NCBI GenBank assembly: GCA_963579025.1
Contig: CAUZFZ010000030.1
Span: forward strand, 1-64,000
Reading direction: 5' to 3'
Length of the DNA stretch: 64,000 nt
Source: CAUZFZ01 sp963579025
GTDB lineage: Bacteria; Planctomycetota; Planctomycetia; Planctomycetales; Planctomycetaceae
Below, piece after piece: positions 42,899 through 51,564 of the stretch; the stretch's first letter is position 1, and each line of letters opens with the position of its first letter. The notes below the pieces were generated by a model, which ran no database searches, was not told where the DNA came from, and saw nothing but the letters and a program-made list of their open reading frames with translations. The translations under genes were made by a program, and so were the position numbers.

Positions 42899-44473
42899 AT
42901 GACTCCCACTCCATCATCCGGCCACGTTTCGCCCTCAGAGTTTCTGAGCACCATGGTCCGGGATCCGATTGTGCATCTCCTGGTCCTGCTGTCGGTCTGC
43001 TCGGTGGCCTTCCTATTGTGGCAGCAGGCGAAGTCCCAGGCAGAGATCGTCGAAGCGATCGCGCTTCAGGATGCGAATGCCTATTCTGAAGCGCTTTCAA
43101 ATTTCCGTAGCCTCTACACGTCGGAAGTTGTCGGCACGGCCAAAGCTCACGGCCTGGAAGTCACGCACGACTATGAAGACAAAGAGAATGCGATTCCGCT
43201 GCCGGCCACATTGACGATGAAGCTCGCCGAGAGCATCGGCAAAGGTGGATCGGGAGTGAACGCGAAACTTTACAGCGATTTCCCCTTCCCCTGGCGACTT
43301 GAAGCCGGTGGCGGTCTACGCGACGACTTCGCAAAGACTGCCTGGCAGACTCTAAACGAGAATTCTGATCAACCGTTCTATCGACTTGAGGACGTCAACG
43401 GCCGACGATCCTTGCGGTACGCCACTGCCGACCTGATGCGACCCGCTTGTATCAATTGTCACAACAGCCACACGGATACGCCAAAATCGGACTGGAAAGT
43501 CGGTGACTTGCGGGGCGTCCTGGAAGTCACGCTTCCGATGGATCGCATCCAGGCTCAGCAGGACGAGAAATTTCAACAGTCGCTGATCACGTACATCGTT
43601 CTGGCCGGCAGTGGTCTCGCGCTGGTGATTGGACTTCTGACACGCGGCAAATCATTGCTCAGTCACCTGATCACCAACGTGGCGGATACCACGCAGACAC
43701 TTGCGGCTTCATCCGACGAATTGATGACGGTCAGTCATCAGATGGGCTCCACGGCGGAAGAAACGACAAGTCAGGCAGCAGTCGTGTCGGCGGCGGCCGA
43801 ACAGGTCAGTCGGAATTCGCAGACCGCCGCATCGGGCGTCGAAGACATCGGTGCCAGCATTCGGGAGATCGCTGCGAGTGCGAGCGAAGCGGCCACCGTT
43901 GCCAACGAGGCTGTGTCCGCGACCAGCACAACGCGCGAAACCGTCGACCGTCTGGGCGCCAGCAGTGCCCAGATTGGAGAAGTCATCAAGGTCATCACGT
44001 CGATCGCCGAACAGACTCACATGCTGGCGCTCAACGCCACAATTGAAGCCGCTCGCGCTGGCGAAGCCGGTAAGGGATTTGCCGTCGTCGCTAATGCCGT
44101 CAAGCAGTTGTCGGAAGAAACGTCCCGCGCGACTGACGACATTGCCCGCAGGATCGCAGCGATTCAGGAGGACTCGACGAACGCGGTTCGCGAGATCAGC
44201 AAGATCAGTGACATCATCGTGCGCATCCACGACTTCCAGAATTCGATCGCCAGTGCGGTGGAACAGCAGAGCATGACGACTCGCGAGATCAGCCAGAACG
44301 TTGGCAAAGTCGCTGAGGGCAGCACTGAGATTGCCCGCAACATCGCCGCCGTGGCGACCGCCGCTAATGAAACCGCGATCGGTGCCGCCAGCACGCAGAA
44401 AGCCGCGCATCAGGCCAACGACATGGCCACTGACCTCAAACGACTCGTCGAACGTCTGCAGGGGACACGATGA
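42899..44473 (+). CDS. MCP with Tll0287/DUF3365-like c-type-heme sensor domain
   Basis: 524 residues from the ATG at 42899 (a TTG at 42884 overlapping the previous stop is possible). TM helix about 22-42, extracytoplasmic domain about 50-215, TM helix about 228-248, then the cytoplasmic MCP domain with THMLALNATIEAARAGEAGKGF at its tip, quoted here as A-rich hairpin. The sensor has YSDFPFPWR and ACINCHNSH, a CxxCH c-type heme motif in the layout of DUF3365 (Tll0287-like) sensors. It should detect redox state or a diatomic gas. Its stop overlaps cheW by 4 bases. Confidence 0.88.
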   Translation: MTPTPSSGHVSPSEFLSTMVRDPIVHLLVLLSVCSVAFLLWQQAKSQAEIVEAIALQDANAYSEALSNFRSLYTSEVVGTAKAHGLEVTHDYEDKENAIPLPATLTMKLAESIGKGGSGVNAKLYSDFPFPWRLEAGGGLRDDFAKTAWQTLNENSDQPFYRLEDVNGRRSLRYATADLMRPACINCHNSHTDTPKSDWKVGDLRGVLEVTLPMDRIQAQQDEKFQQSLITYIVLAGSGLALVIGLLTRGKSLLSHLITNVADTTQTLAASSDELMTVSHQMGSTAEETTSQAAVVSAAAEQVSRNSQTAASGVEDIGASIREIAASASEAATVANEAVSATSTTRETVDRLGASSAQIGEVIKVITSIAEQTHMLALNATIEAARAGEAGKGFAVVANAVKQLSEETSRATDDIARRIAAIQEDSTNAVREISKISDIIVRIHDFQNSIASAVEQQSMTTREISQNVGKVAEGSTEIARNIAAVATAANETAIGAASTQKAAHQANDMATDLKRLVERLQGTR

Positions 44474-44922
44474 ACGTCCAGGTTGAACTTTGCACATTTG
44501 AATTGGACGGTCTGCTGTTCGGGATCGACGTCCACGGCGTCCAGGAAATCATCACCGATCAGCCTGTCACGCCCGTTCCACTGGCAGCACATCTGGTGCG
44601 GGGATTGATCAATCTTCGCGGTCAGATTGTGACGGCAATCGATCTGCGCGAGTGTCTGGGGCTGAGCGCCCGCCCGGACGACTCCAGGACGGTGAACCTG
44701 ATCGTGAGACATGAAGGCGAGCCGGTCAGCTTTCTGGTCGATCGCATGGGTGACGTCGTGCCCGTCGATGAATCCATGTTCGAAACCCCACCGGAGACAC
44801 TGGACCCTTCCGTCTTTGAGCTGGTACGAGGGGCCTATAAACTCAGCGACCGGCTACTGCTCGTTCTGGACGTCAGCCGAATCGTCGAGCATGCAGCGGC
44901 ACTGCATACCGCAAATACATGA
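44470..44922 (+). CDS. cheW: CheW coupling protein
   Basis: 150 residues, a single CheW domain: LCTFELDGLLFGIDVHGVQEII, then VRGLINLRGQIVTAIDLRECLGL and DVVPVDESMFE, described here in parts. It links the two MCPs to CheA. ATGA overlaps with the MCP upstream and with cheB downstream show tight translational coupling. Confidence 0.93.
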   Translation: MNVQVELCTFELDGLLFGIDVHGVQEIITDQPVTPVPLAAHLVRGLINLRGQIVTAIDLRECLGLSARPDDSRTVNLIVRHEGEPVSFLVDRMGDVVPVDESMFETPPETLDPSVFELVRGAYKLSDRLLLVLDVSRIVEHAAALHTANT

Positions 44923-46010
44923 CCAACATCCGCCTTCTGATCGTCGACGATTCTTCAACGACGCGGCTGCTGCTGACAAAGCTGCTGTCCCGCGATCCTG
45001 AGATCGAGATCGTTGCCACTGCCGCCGACGGCCAGATCGCTCTGACGAAGCTCGATCAGACATTGCCGGATTTGGTGTTGCTCGATGTCGAGATGCCGCA
45101 CATGGACGGGCTCGAGACGCTGCGTGCTTTGCGTCAGAAGTACCCTGCCATGCCCGTCGTCATGTTCAGCCGCCTCACACAAAGAGGAGCGGCGGAATCA
45201 GTCGAAGCTCTGTTTCTTGGCGCCGATGACTATGTTCCCAAACCAGACAGCAAAGAGGCGCTGGAACACTGCATCGAATACGAACTGTTGCCGCGAATCC
45301 GAACTCTCGTTGCACTGCGTACAGGAGTGCGGTCTGCCGCCCGTGTGACCGATCCAGTGCAGCCGGAGCCCATTGAGACGGAGGCGGTCGCAGTACCCGC
45401 TATCCCGCTGCGTGCCGGCACGGCTGCAGTGCCAGTTGACGTGGTGACTATTGCCTCATCAACCGGTGGGCCAGCCGCCCTGGCCACTGTGCTCGCGGCG
45501 CTCCCGCTCGATCTCAAGGTTCCGGTGCTGATTGTGCAGCACATGCCGGTTGGGTTTACGGCCGCATTCGCTGAGCGGTTGTCGCAGCGAACAGGCCTGC
45601 AGGTTCTGGAAGCCGGCCCGGATCAACCGCTCGATGCCGCCCAGGCGTGGGTCGCAGCCGCCGATCATCACATGTTTCTCACGCGTGGTTCACACGGAGT
45701 TCGGCTGCAGCTCAACCAGGCGGATCCGGAACACTCGTGTCGACCGGCGGCCGACGTCCTGTTCCGGTCCGCAGCCGATGTCTTCGCCGATGGCGTGCTG
45801 GGTGTCGTCCTGACGGGCATGGGAGTCGATGGACTCGCCGGCAGTCAGGCCATCGTCGATGCCGGAGGGCGAGTGATCGTTCAGGACGAAGCCAGCAGTG
45901 TCGTGTGGGGCATGGCCGGTAGTGTCGCTCAAGCAGGTCTCGCCGATGAAGTGCTGCCTCCGATCCGAATCGGTCGAGCCATCAGGAATCGCGTTGCTCG
46001 GACGGGCTGA
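44919..46010 (+). CDS. cheB: CheB methylesterase/deamidase with receiver domain
   Basis: 363 residues. Receiver domain 1-125 with LIVDDSSTTR and LVLLDVEMPHMDG (phospho-Asp intact). Linker about 130-165. Methylesterase domain with catalytic Ser in IASSTGGPAAL, His in IVQHMPVGFTAAFAERL and Asp in VVLTGMGVDGLAG. It removes methyl groups added by CheR and is activated by CheA. It closes the cluster and converges with the next gene 49 bases on. Confidence 0.95.
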   Translation: MTNIRLLIVDDSSTTRLLLTKLLSRDPEIEIVATAADGQIALTKLDQTLPDLVLLDVEMPHMDGLETLRALRQKYPAMPVVMFSRLTQRGAAESVEALFLGADDYVPKPDSKEALEHCIEYELLPRIRTLVALRTGVRSAARVTDPVQPEPIETEAVAVPAIPLRAGTAAVPVDVVTIASSTGGPAALATVLAALPLDLKVPVLIVQHMPVGFTAAFAERLSQRTGLQVLEAGPDQPLDAAQAWVAAADHHMFLTRGSHGVRLQLNQADPEHSCRPAADVLFRSAADVFADGVLGVVLTGMGVDGLAGSQAIVDAGGRVIVQDEASSVVWGMAGSVAQAGLADEVLPPIRIGRAIRNRVARTG

Positions 46011-46059
46011 TTCGTGACTTCTCCGCGTGCGGACCTCAACGATCTCCCGCGCAGGATCC

Positions 46060-47217
46060 TCAGAGCGGTGTCATTGTGGGATACAGAGCAGTCACTTCGT
46101 TGCCGTACTCCATTCGCAGAAATGCTTCGCGGCAGGTCACCTGCAGTCCAAAGCTGCGGGCCACGTTTTCGATGTGTTCCCGATGATGAACGTATCGACC
46201 GGAATCCGTCAGTCGATACGGAGGCTCAGCGGCACTCTCGACAGAGAAAGCAATCACACCGCCCGGGTTCAACAGTCGTGATGCGGGACCGATCACCTGA
46301 TTCAAATCACCGAAGTAGATGAACGTGTCGCAGGCGACGACCAGGTCGAATGACCCGGTCGCCTGATCAAGCCATTGAGTCACTTCGGCAACTTCCAGGC
46401 GATCATAGATCTCGCGCCGGGCAGCCAGCTCAATCATCTCGGCTGACAAGTCGATCCCGACAAGATGCGCCGCGCGATCTTTCAGTCGGTCACCTGCCAG
46501 TCCCGTTCCGCAGCCAAGGTCCAGAATTGAAAGTTCCCGCCGCTCACCAATCGCGTCTTCAATCACGGCGGTGAGGTGCTCGGGTCCCTCGTAACTCAGT
46601 TCGTCGCACATATTGGATTCGTAGAATCCCGAGAACCGGCGGTAGAGCTGCTGAATGCACCCGTCCGGGACTCGCGCTGGCGTCGTCGTGTCGTGTAACG
46701 AAGTCAGCAGATGCCGGATTTCCGCATCGTCAGGTTGCAGGGTCAGGTATCTCTCGTACGCCATTCTGGCGTCGTCCCGCCTGCCGACGATGTGGGCCAG
46801 TTCGCCGAGGTCGCGTTGAAACGATGCGCTTCCGGGCTCCAGTTCCGCGGCACGTTGCTGACACAGGAACGCGGCCTGGACCTTGCCTTCGTCGCGCAGT
46901 CGGCTTGCCAGTTCGATCAAGTCGTCTGCCGACAGTTCGCGGACTTCGTTCTGCTGATCAACCGGTCGTTCGATCAGCAACGTCTGTTCGATCGCCTGCT
47001 CAAGCCAGGCACACACGGCAGCTTCGGAGTCGGGAGGCAACAGCGGCGCTGCCAGAGTGATTACTTCTGCAGCGGTTCGCGTTCCGTCGCACAATTCCAC
47101 AAGCAACGCAGCGGTCGGATTCAATTCATGGAGACAATTCGTATCCGTGTTATAGGCAACGTAGCCCTCGGCCAGCGGCGACAACAGCACAGACGGATTC
47201 AGGACAAGCCTGCTCAT
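46060..47217 (-). CDS. PqqD-like / TPR / SAM-methyltransferase fusion
   Basis: 385 residues. Residues 1-85 resemble PqqD: LNPSVLLSPLAEGYVAYNT, LHELNPTAALLVELCDG, TAAEVITLAAPL. Residues about 100-160 contain TPR-like helices (LGELAHIVGRRDDARMAYERYLTLQP, shown as a single repeat). Residues about 185-385 are a class I methyltransferase with ILDLGCGTGLAGD and VACDTFIYFGDL. PqqD-type domains bind precursor peptides for radical-SAM enzymes, so a peptide- or protein-modifying role is possible, but no partner is next to it. Confidence 0.8.
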   Translation of the reverse strand: MSRLVLNPSVLLSPLAEGYVAYNTDTNCLHELNPTAALLVELCDGTRTAAEVITLAAPLLPPDSEAAVCAWLEQAIEQTLLIERPVDQQNEVRELSADDLIELASRLRDEGKVQAAFLCQQRAAELEPGSASFQRDLGELAHIVGRRDDARMAYERYLTLQPDDAEIRHLLTSLHDTTTPARVPDGCIQQLYRRFSGFYESNMCDELSYEGPEHLTAVIEDAIGERRELSILDLGCGTGLAGDRLKDRAAHLVGIDLSAEMIELAARREIYDRLEVAEVTQWLDQATGSFDLVVACDTFIYFGDLNQVIGPASRLLNPGGVIAFSVESAAEPPYRLTDSGRYVHHREHIENVARSFGLQVTCREAFLRMEYGNEVTALYPTMTPL

Positions 47218-47404
47218 CGAAAACCCAGCGCAAGACGACAGACCATTCGCTGCCGCAGTGGCGAGAATTGATCGATCCTGTGAATAGAAAAAAGCCGCCC
47301 GGCTGCCTCAACAGCCAGAGCGACCTCATGAATCATCGACGTCATTGCCGGGATGATACTTCACAGCCGAACGTTTCGGACGAGTTCCACCCGCGGCAGC
47401 CGCT

Positions 47405-47875
47405 TCACTCTGCCGCTTTTCCTTTGCCACCCTGTCCTTTGCCTTTGCCTTCACCTTTTCCCTTGCCGCCCTGCCCTTTGCCTTTTCCATCACCTTTTCC
47501 CTTACCGGCTGCTCGCCTCTTGGCCATCTCGGTCAAAGCTGCGACCAGTTCTTTTTCGTTAAGGGCTTTGTCTCCGTCCTTGTCGAAATTCCGAATCATC
47601 ATGGCGGCCATTCTCGCGGGATCCGGCATGCCACCTTCGCCCTTGCCTTTTCCACCCTCACCTTTTCCTTTGCCGTCGCCCTTACCTTTTCCTCCGCCTT
47701 TTCCCCCGCCTTTGCCCTTGCCGGCTCCCTGCTGATCCTCGGGTGCACCGAGTGCCACGGTCGTCATTACTGGAAGAGCGGCAACCGCGGCACCACCGGC
47801 CAGCAGTTCACGCAGAAATCCTCTTCGTTGAGAGTCGACCTGTTCCAGAGTCGTCTCGACTGGATCATTGTTCAT
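47405..47875 (-). CDS. Tat-exported Gly/Lys-repeat protein with one EF-hand
   Basis: 156 residues from an ATG with AGGAG 9 bases upstream. Tat signal SQRRGFLRELLAGGAAVAAL. Two low-complexity blocks of GKGKG(E/D/Q)GKG repeats (residues about 52-80 and 122-152) flank a single EF-hand loop, DKDGDKALNEKE. The short periodic GCCCTT/CCTTTT DNA repeat makes the block prone to length change. Calcium binding is likely; the highly basic repeats could bind polyanions. No known family covers the whole chain. Confidence 0.75.
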   Translation of the reverse strand: MNNDPVETTLEQVDSQRRGFLRELLAGGAAVAALPVMTTVALGAPEDQQGAGKGKGGGKGGGKGKGDGKGKGEGGKGKGEGGMPDPARMAAMMIRNFDKDGDKALNEKELVAALTEMAKRRAAGKGKGDGKGKGQGGKGKGEGKGKGQGGKGKAAE

Positions 47876-48075
47876 TACGCGTAGCTCCTGGTTGAAAAAA
47901 CGAATGTTCGTCCCAATTCATCGGGGCACAAACAACTTACACGCGTGATCCGTGCGGTCAATATCGAGGATTCGCTGGGAATCTGAAGAATTTCGCTGAT
48001 TTACAGCGGCTGGCCCGAAATCGGCATGGATGCGGTCTGACCGCGCGATCAAAGAGTGGATTCGGCGGTGGCCGT

Positions 48076-50301
48076 TTACCACAAACGCAGAACGCCAAGG
48101 ACGTTGGAATAGTCGTCGGTCCAGACAGACAGGTCCGGGTTCCGGCGGGCTGGTTTCCAGTCGGCGTCGCGTGCCAGAGGACCGAGGTCGTCGGTGGAAC
48201 GCGCCAGGACGACGTATTCGGAGGTATGCATCTGGCTGTCCTCGGACGCGGCATCCACGATGTCGTGGCGATGGAAACAGACCAGGTCGGCCGATCGCGC
48301 CATGTTTCCAATCAACGGTTCCAGGTCCATGTACTTGTTGGAAATGTGGAACAGCAGGACTCCACCAGGTCGGAGTTTTCCCAGGTACAGGTCGAGTGCT
48401 TCACGCGTCAGCAGATGCGTGGGGATCGAATCCGAACTGAATGCGTCCAGAATGATCAGGTCGTACGCCGCTGCTGGAACCTCGCCCAGACGCATGCGCG
48501 CGTCCCCGATGACCACTTCATGCTTCCCTCGGCAAGCGGACAGAAATGTGAAGTAACGTGCGTCCGAAGCGATCGCTGAGACGATGGGATCGATTTCAAA
48601 GAATGTGAATCGTTGCCGCGGTTCGGCGTAGGCGGCCGCGGCACCGCTGCCCAGTCCGATCACGGCCACGTCCTGAAACCGGTCGCCCAACTCGCGGAAA
48701 ACGTCGCCCATGGGGCCTTCGGTCCGGTAGTACGCCAGCGGTACGGAAGCCTGGTTCGACGATGCGTGTTGAACGCCGTGGACCGTGCGACCGTGGACCA
48801 GCTTGTGATAACTGCCGGAACTCTGACCGTCGTCGCCTGTTGAGTCGCTCGATTCCACGACCACGCGGTTCACTCCGAAGAACCCGCGTGCGGCGTAGAG
48901 TTCGTCGCCGCGCTGATCTCCGGCCCACGTCGAAAAGGTGACCAGCACGATCGTGTAGCCCATGGCAAACCGCATGGGTCGCTCCTTCATCGCGAAGCAC
49001 AGAATGGCCGGCACGCAGAACACCGCCATCTGGTTCAGGGCGTCGAGTCCGGAGTCGATCGTGTTGACGATCAGCACGGTTGCAATGGCGACGGCAGCAA
49101 TGCGCAGGGACCAGGCCAGATCCACACGATTCAGCCACCCGCAATCGCTGTCCCGACGAGTCGACCAGGCCCACAGGAAACAGGCTGCCGCAAGGACCAG
49201 CGGATATTCCAGGACAGAGTTGAAGATTTGTGGTGCAACCAGCGCGTTGAACGCTCCACCCAGAACTCCACCAACACTCATCCAGAGATAAAACTCGGTC
49301 AGGTAACCGGCATCCGGCCGGCGTCGTGCGAGTTCGCCATGACAGAACATGGTGATCACAAAGAAGGACACCAGATGAACGGGGGCCAGAATCCAGTTGA
49401 ATGACTGAAGCTCCAGAAACAGCAGCGGGATCAACGGCAGCACGAAAAACGGCAACGCACTGCAGACGCGGGAATGCCAGTGCGCCAGTCGAGGTGAAAA
49501 CGTGAGGATGTACGTCAGCAGGTACAGCGCCAGCGGAATAACCCACAGCAACGGGGCCGAGGCGATGTCCGTGGTAATGAATGTCGTGACGCCGAGCATC
49601 AGGCTGGACGGCACGAATGCCAGAGTGATCCACTGCAGCCGCGTTCTCCATCGCGGCGCATCGGCGTGTCTTTCGGCCGGGGATTCGGTCGGTTGCAGTG
49701 CAGTGTCCTCACGACGATTGCGGCGCATGGCGATTCCGCACCCAGCCACCAGGACGAACAGACCGCAAAAACCCAGTGCCCAGAAACTCGATTGCTGATC
49801 GACCGTCAAAGACGGCTCCAGCAGAAACGGGTAGCTCAGAAGCGCCAGAAGACTGCCTGTGTTACTGGCCGCGTATAGAAAGTAGGGGTCACTGGCCGAA
49901 GGGTGAGACGTCCGGCTGAACCAGTTCTGAAGAAGCGGAGCAGTACTTGCGACGACCAGAAACGGCAGCCCGACAACGGCGCAAAGCTCCGCCAGCAGCC
50001 AAATGTTTGTTGAATCACTCGCGGCGGGCGCATCGCCGCTGAAGGTGATTGGCAGAACCAGGACAGGCAGCGCGAGAACCAGCAAATGCAATCGCATCTG
50101 CCAGCGCGGGCGCAGCCACCGGCTCGAAAGATGTGAATACAGATATCCGACAAGCAACTGCGCCTGAAAGAACACCATGCAGGTATTCCAGACGGAAGAG
50201 GCTCCCCCAAACCGAGGCAGGATCATCTTGCCCACCATCGGCTGAACAGAGAACAGCAGCAGAGCACTCACAAAGAGCGTGAGAGAGTAGAGACCGAGCA
50301 T
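48076..50301 (-). CDS. Membrane-embedded spermidine-synthase-like protein (MFS-like/SAM fusion)
   Basis: 741 residues from the ATG at 50299-50301 with AGGTGA 5 bases upstream; the frame extends to 50367. The first 470 residues contain about 12 hydrophobic helices (LFVSALLLFSVQPMVGKMIL near the start). The last 260 residues are a spermine/spermidine-synthase fold: VAVIGLGSGAAAAYA, FFEIDPIVSAIA, DLIILDAFSSDSIPTHLLT and LRPGGVLLFHISN. These fused proteins are widespread in planctomycetes and others; true polyamine synthesis has not been shown for most. No operon partner. Confidence 0.85.
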   Translation of the reverse strand: MLGLYSLTLFVSALLLFSVQPMVGKMILPRFGGASSVWNTCMVFFQAQLLVGYLYSHLSSRWLRPRWQMRLHLLVLALPVLVLPITFSGDAPAASDSTNIWLLAELCAVVGLPFLVVASTAPLLQNWFSRTSHPSASDPYFLYAASNTGSLLALLSYPFLLEPSLTVDQQSSFWALGFCGLFVLVAGCGIAMRRNRREDTALQPTESPAERHADAPRWRTRLQWITLAFVPSSLMLGVTTFITTDIASAPLLWVIPLALYLLTYILTFSPRLAHWHSRVCSALPFFVLPLIPLLFLELQSFNWILAPVHLVSFFVITMFCHGELARRRPDAGYLTEFYLWMSVGGVLGGAFNALVAPQIFNSVLEYPLVLAAACFLWAWSTRRDSDCGWLNRVDLAWSLRIAAVAIATVLIVNTIDSGLDALNQMAVFCVPAILCFAMKERPMRFAMGYTIVLVTFSTWAGDQRGDELYAARGFFGVNRVVVESSDSTGDDGQSSGSYHKLVHGRTVHGVQHASSNQASVPLAYYRTEGPMGDVFRELGDRFQDVAVIGLGSGAAAAYAEPRQRFTFFEIDPIVSAIASDARYFTFLSACRGKHEVVIGDARMRLGEVPAAAYDLIILDAFSSDSIPTHLLTREALDLYLGKLRPGGVLLFHISNKYMDLEPLIGNMARSADLVCFHRHDIVDAASEDSQMHTSEYVVLARSTDDLGPLARDADWKPARRNPDLSVWTDDYSNVLGVLRLW

Positions 50302-50468
50302 GATTTCACCTGGCGGCACGAGCGAGGTGTCATCCGATTCATTCCCTGCGAATCGGATAACCGTCAATGCGCAGCAGCGCGCAATGGTGAATCCATCCGC
50401 CAGAAAGTTAGCTCACGAACCTGCCCGCAATGGTCGGTTTCGACGAGTTGACCAGTTGGAGAATCGCG

Positions 50469-51446
50469 TCAATCGGGGATCAGGACGATCTTGCCGGATG
50501 TATCCCGTGCCTCCAGTTGCCGATGGGCCTCGGCGGCCTGGCTGAGCGGGAGTGTCAGTCCGACATGAACCTTCAACGGACCGGCCTCGTACACATCGAC
50601 AATGTGGTCCATCGCTGATCGCATCAGGAATTCGTCTTCGATCACAATGCCGACGGCGAGACCGAACACGCTGCGGTTTCCAAACAGCAGTTGATCACCC
50701 GGGATGAAGCCGGTCTCTCCCGACGCTTTGCCGAAAACGACCATGCGCCCGCCTTCGGCCCAGCAGTCGACGCAGCCAGTGGTGATCGCTCCGCCCACGG
50801 ATTCCAGAATCAGATCGGCTCCCTGACCATTGGTGGCCTGTCGAATCTGATCGGGCCAGTCGGCATCGCGGTAGCTGATTGCGCGATCGGCTCCAAACTG
50901 TGTTGCGATCTGCAATTTGTCAGATGATCCCGCGACAGCGACCACACGCGCGCCCAGCGCTTTGGCAAGTTGAATGGCACACAGACCAACGCCTCCGGCT
51001 GCGGCCGTCACGAGCACGTTATCGCCCGGCTCGGCGCGACCCATCGTGACCAGTGCGTGGTACGCCGTCTGCGGATTGACGAACAGGCCCGCCGCGTCTG
51101 CTGCCGGAATCGACTCGGGACATGCCACTGTGAAGCGTTCTTCCACAGCGACCCGCTGGGCATAACTGCCGTGTGTCTGGCAGCGGCCGATCACGCGATC
51201 GCCAGTCTTGAAGCGAGTGACGTGTTCGCCCACGGAAACGACGCGGCCCACCAGTTCGACTCCAGGCGTAAACGGTGTCGCCGGTGCCGATGGATGCCGT
51301 CCACTGCGTCGCATCGTGTCGACAAAGTTGACGCCGACAGCTTCTGTCTCAATCACGACCTGACCCGCAACCGATTCCGGATCCGGAAGTTCCTCCCACT
51401 GCATGACGTCCGGTGAGCCGTGTTCGTGACAAATGATTCCGTGCAC
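50469..51446 (-). CDS. Quinone oxidoreductase (zinc-independent MDR family, Qor-like)
   Basis: 325 residues from a GTG with AAAGGT upstream. GroES-like half: VNFVDTMRRSGRHP and FTPGVELVGRVVSVGEHV. NAD(P)-binding half: VLVTAAAGGVGLCAIQLAKALGA and RAISYRDADWPDQIR. No zinc-binding Cys set, as in NADPH:quinone reductases. It reduces quinones or related alpha,beta-unsaturated carbonyls with NADPH. Confidence 0.9.
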   Translation of the reverse strand: MHGIICHEHGSPDVMQWEELPDPESVAGQVVIETEAVGVNFVDTMRRSGRHPSAPATPFTPGVELVGRVVSVGEHVTRFKTGDRVIGRCQTHGSYAQRVAVEERFTVACPESIPAADAAGLFVNPQTAYHALVTMGRAEPGDNVLVTAAAGGVGLCAIQLAKALGARVVAVAGSSDKLQIATQFGADRAISYRDADWPDQIRQATNGQGADLILESVGGAITTGCVDCWAEGGRMVVFGKASGETGFIPGDQLLFGNRSVFGLAVGIVIEDEFLMRSAMDHIVDVYEAGPLKVHVGLTLPLSQAAEAHRQLEARDTSGKIVLIPD

Positions 51447-51564
51447 TGCAGGACCTTTCTCTGGATCTCAAATCGCAATCGGGTGACGATGTGTCACTCG
51501 GCCGCTCAATGCCTCTCCCTAACTCTCTCCCCTCAGCGGAGAGGGGACACTGTAAGTCATTCGC

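Noticed and set aside
47268..47735. Proline/leucine-rich plus-strand frame at the Gly-Lys gene
   Set aside because: Complement of the periodic Gly/Lys codons; the minus strand has a Tat signal, EF-hand and Shine-Dalgarno.
51528..51547. TCCCCTC/GAGGGGA hairpin before the second DUF1501 gene as a terminator
   Set aside because: Only 7 bp and no T-tract; may be an ordinary repeat, so not annotated.
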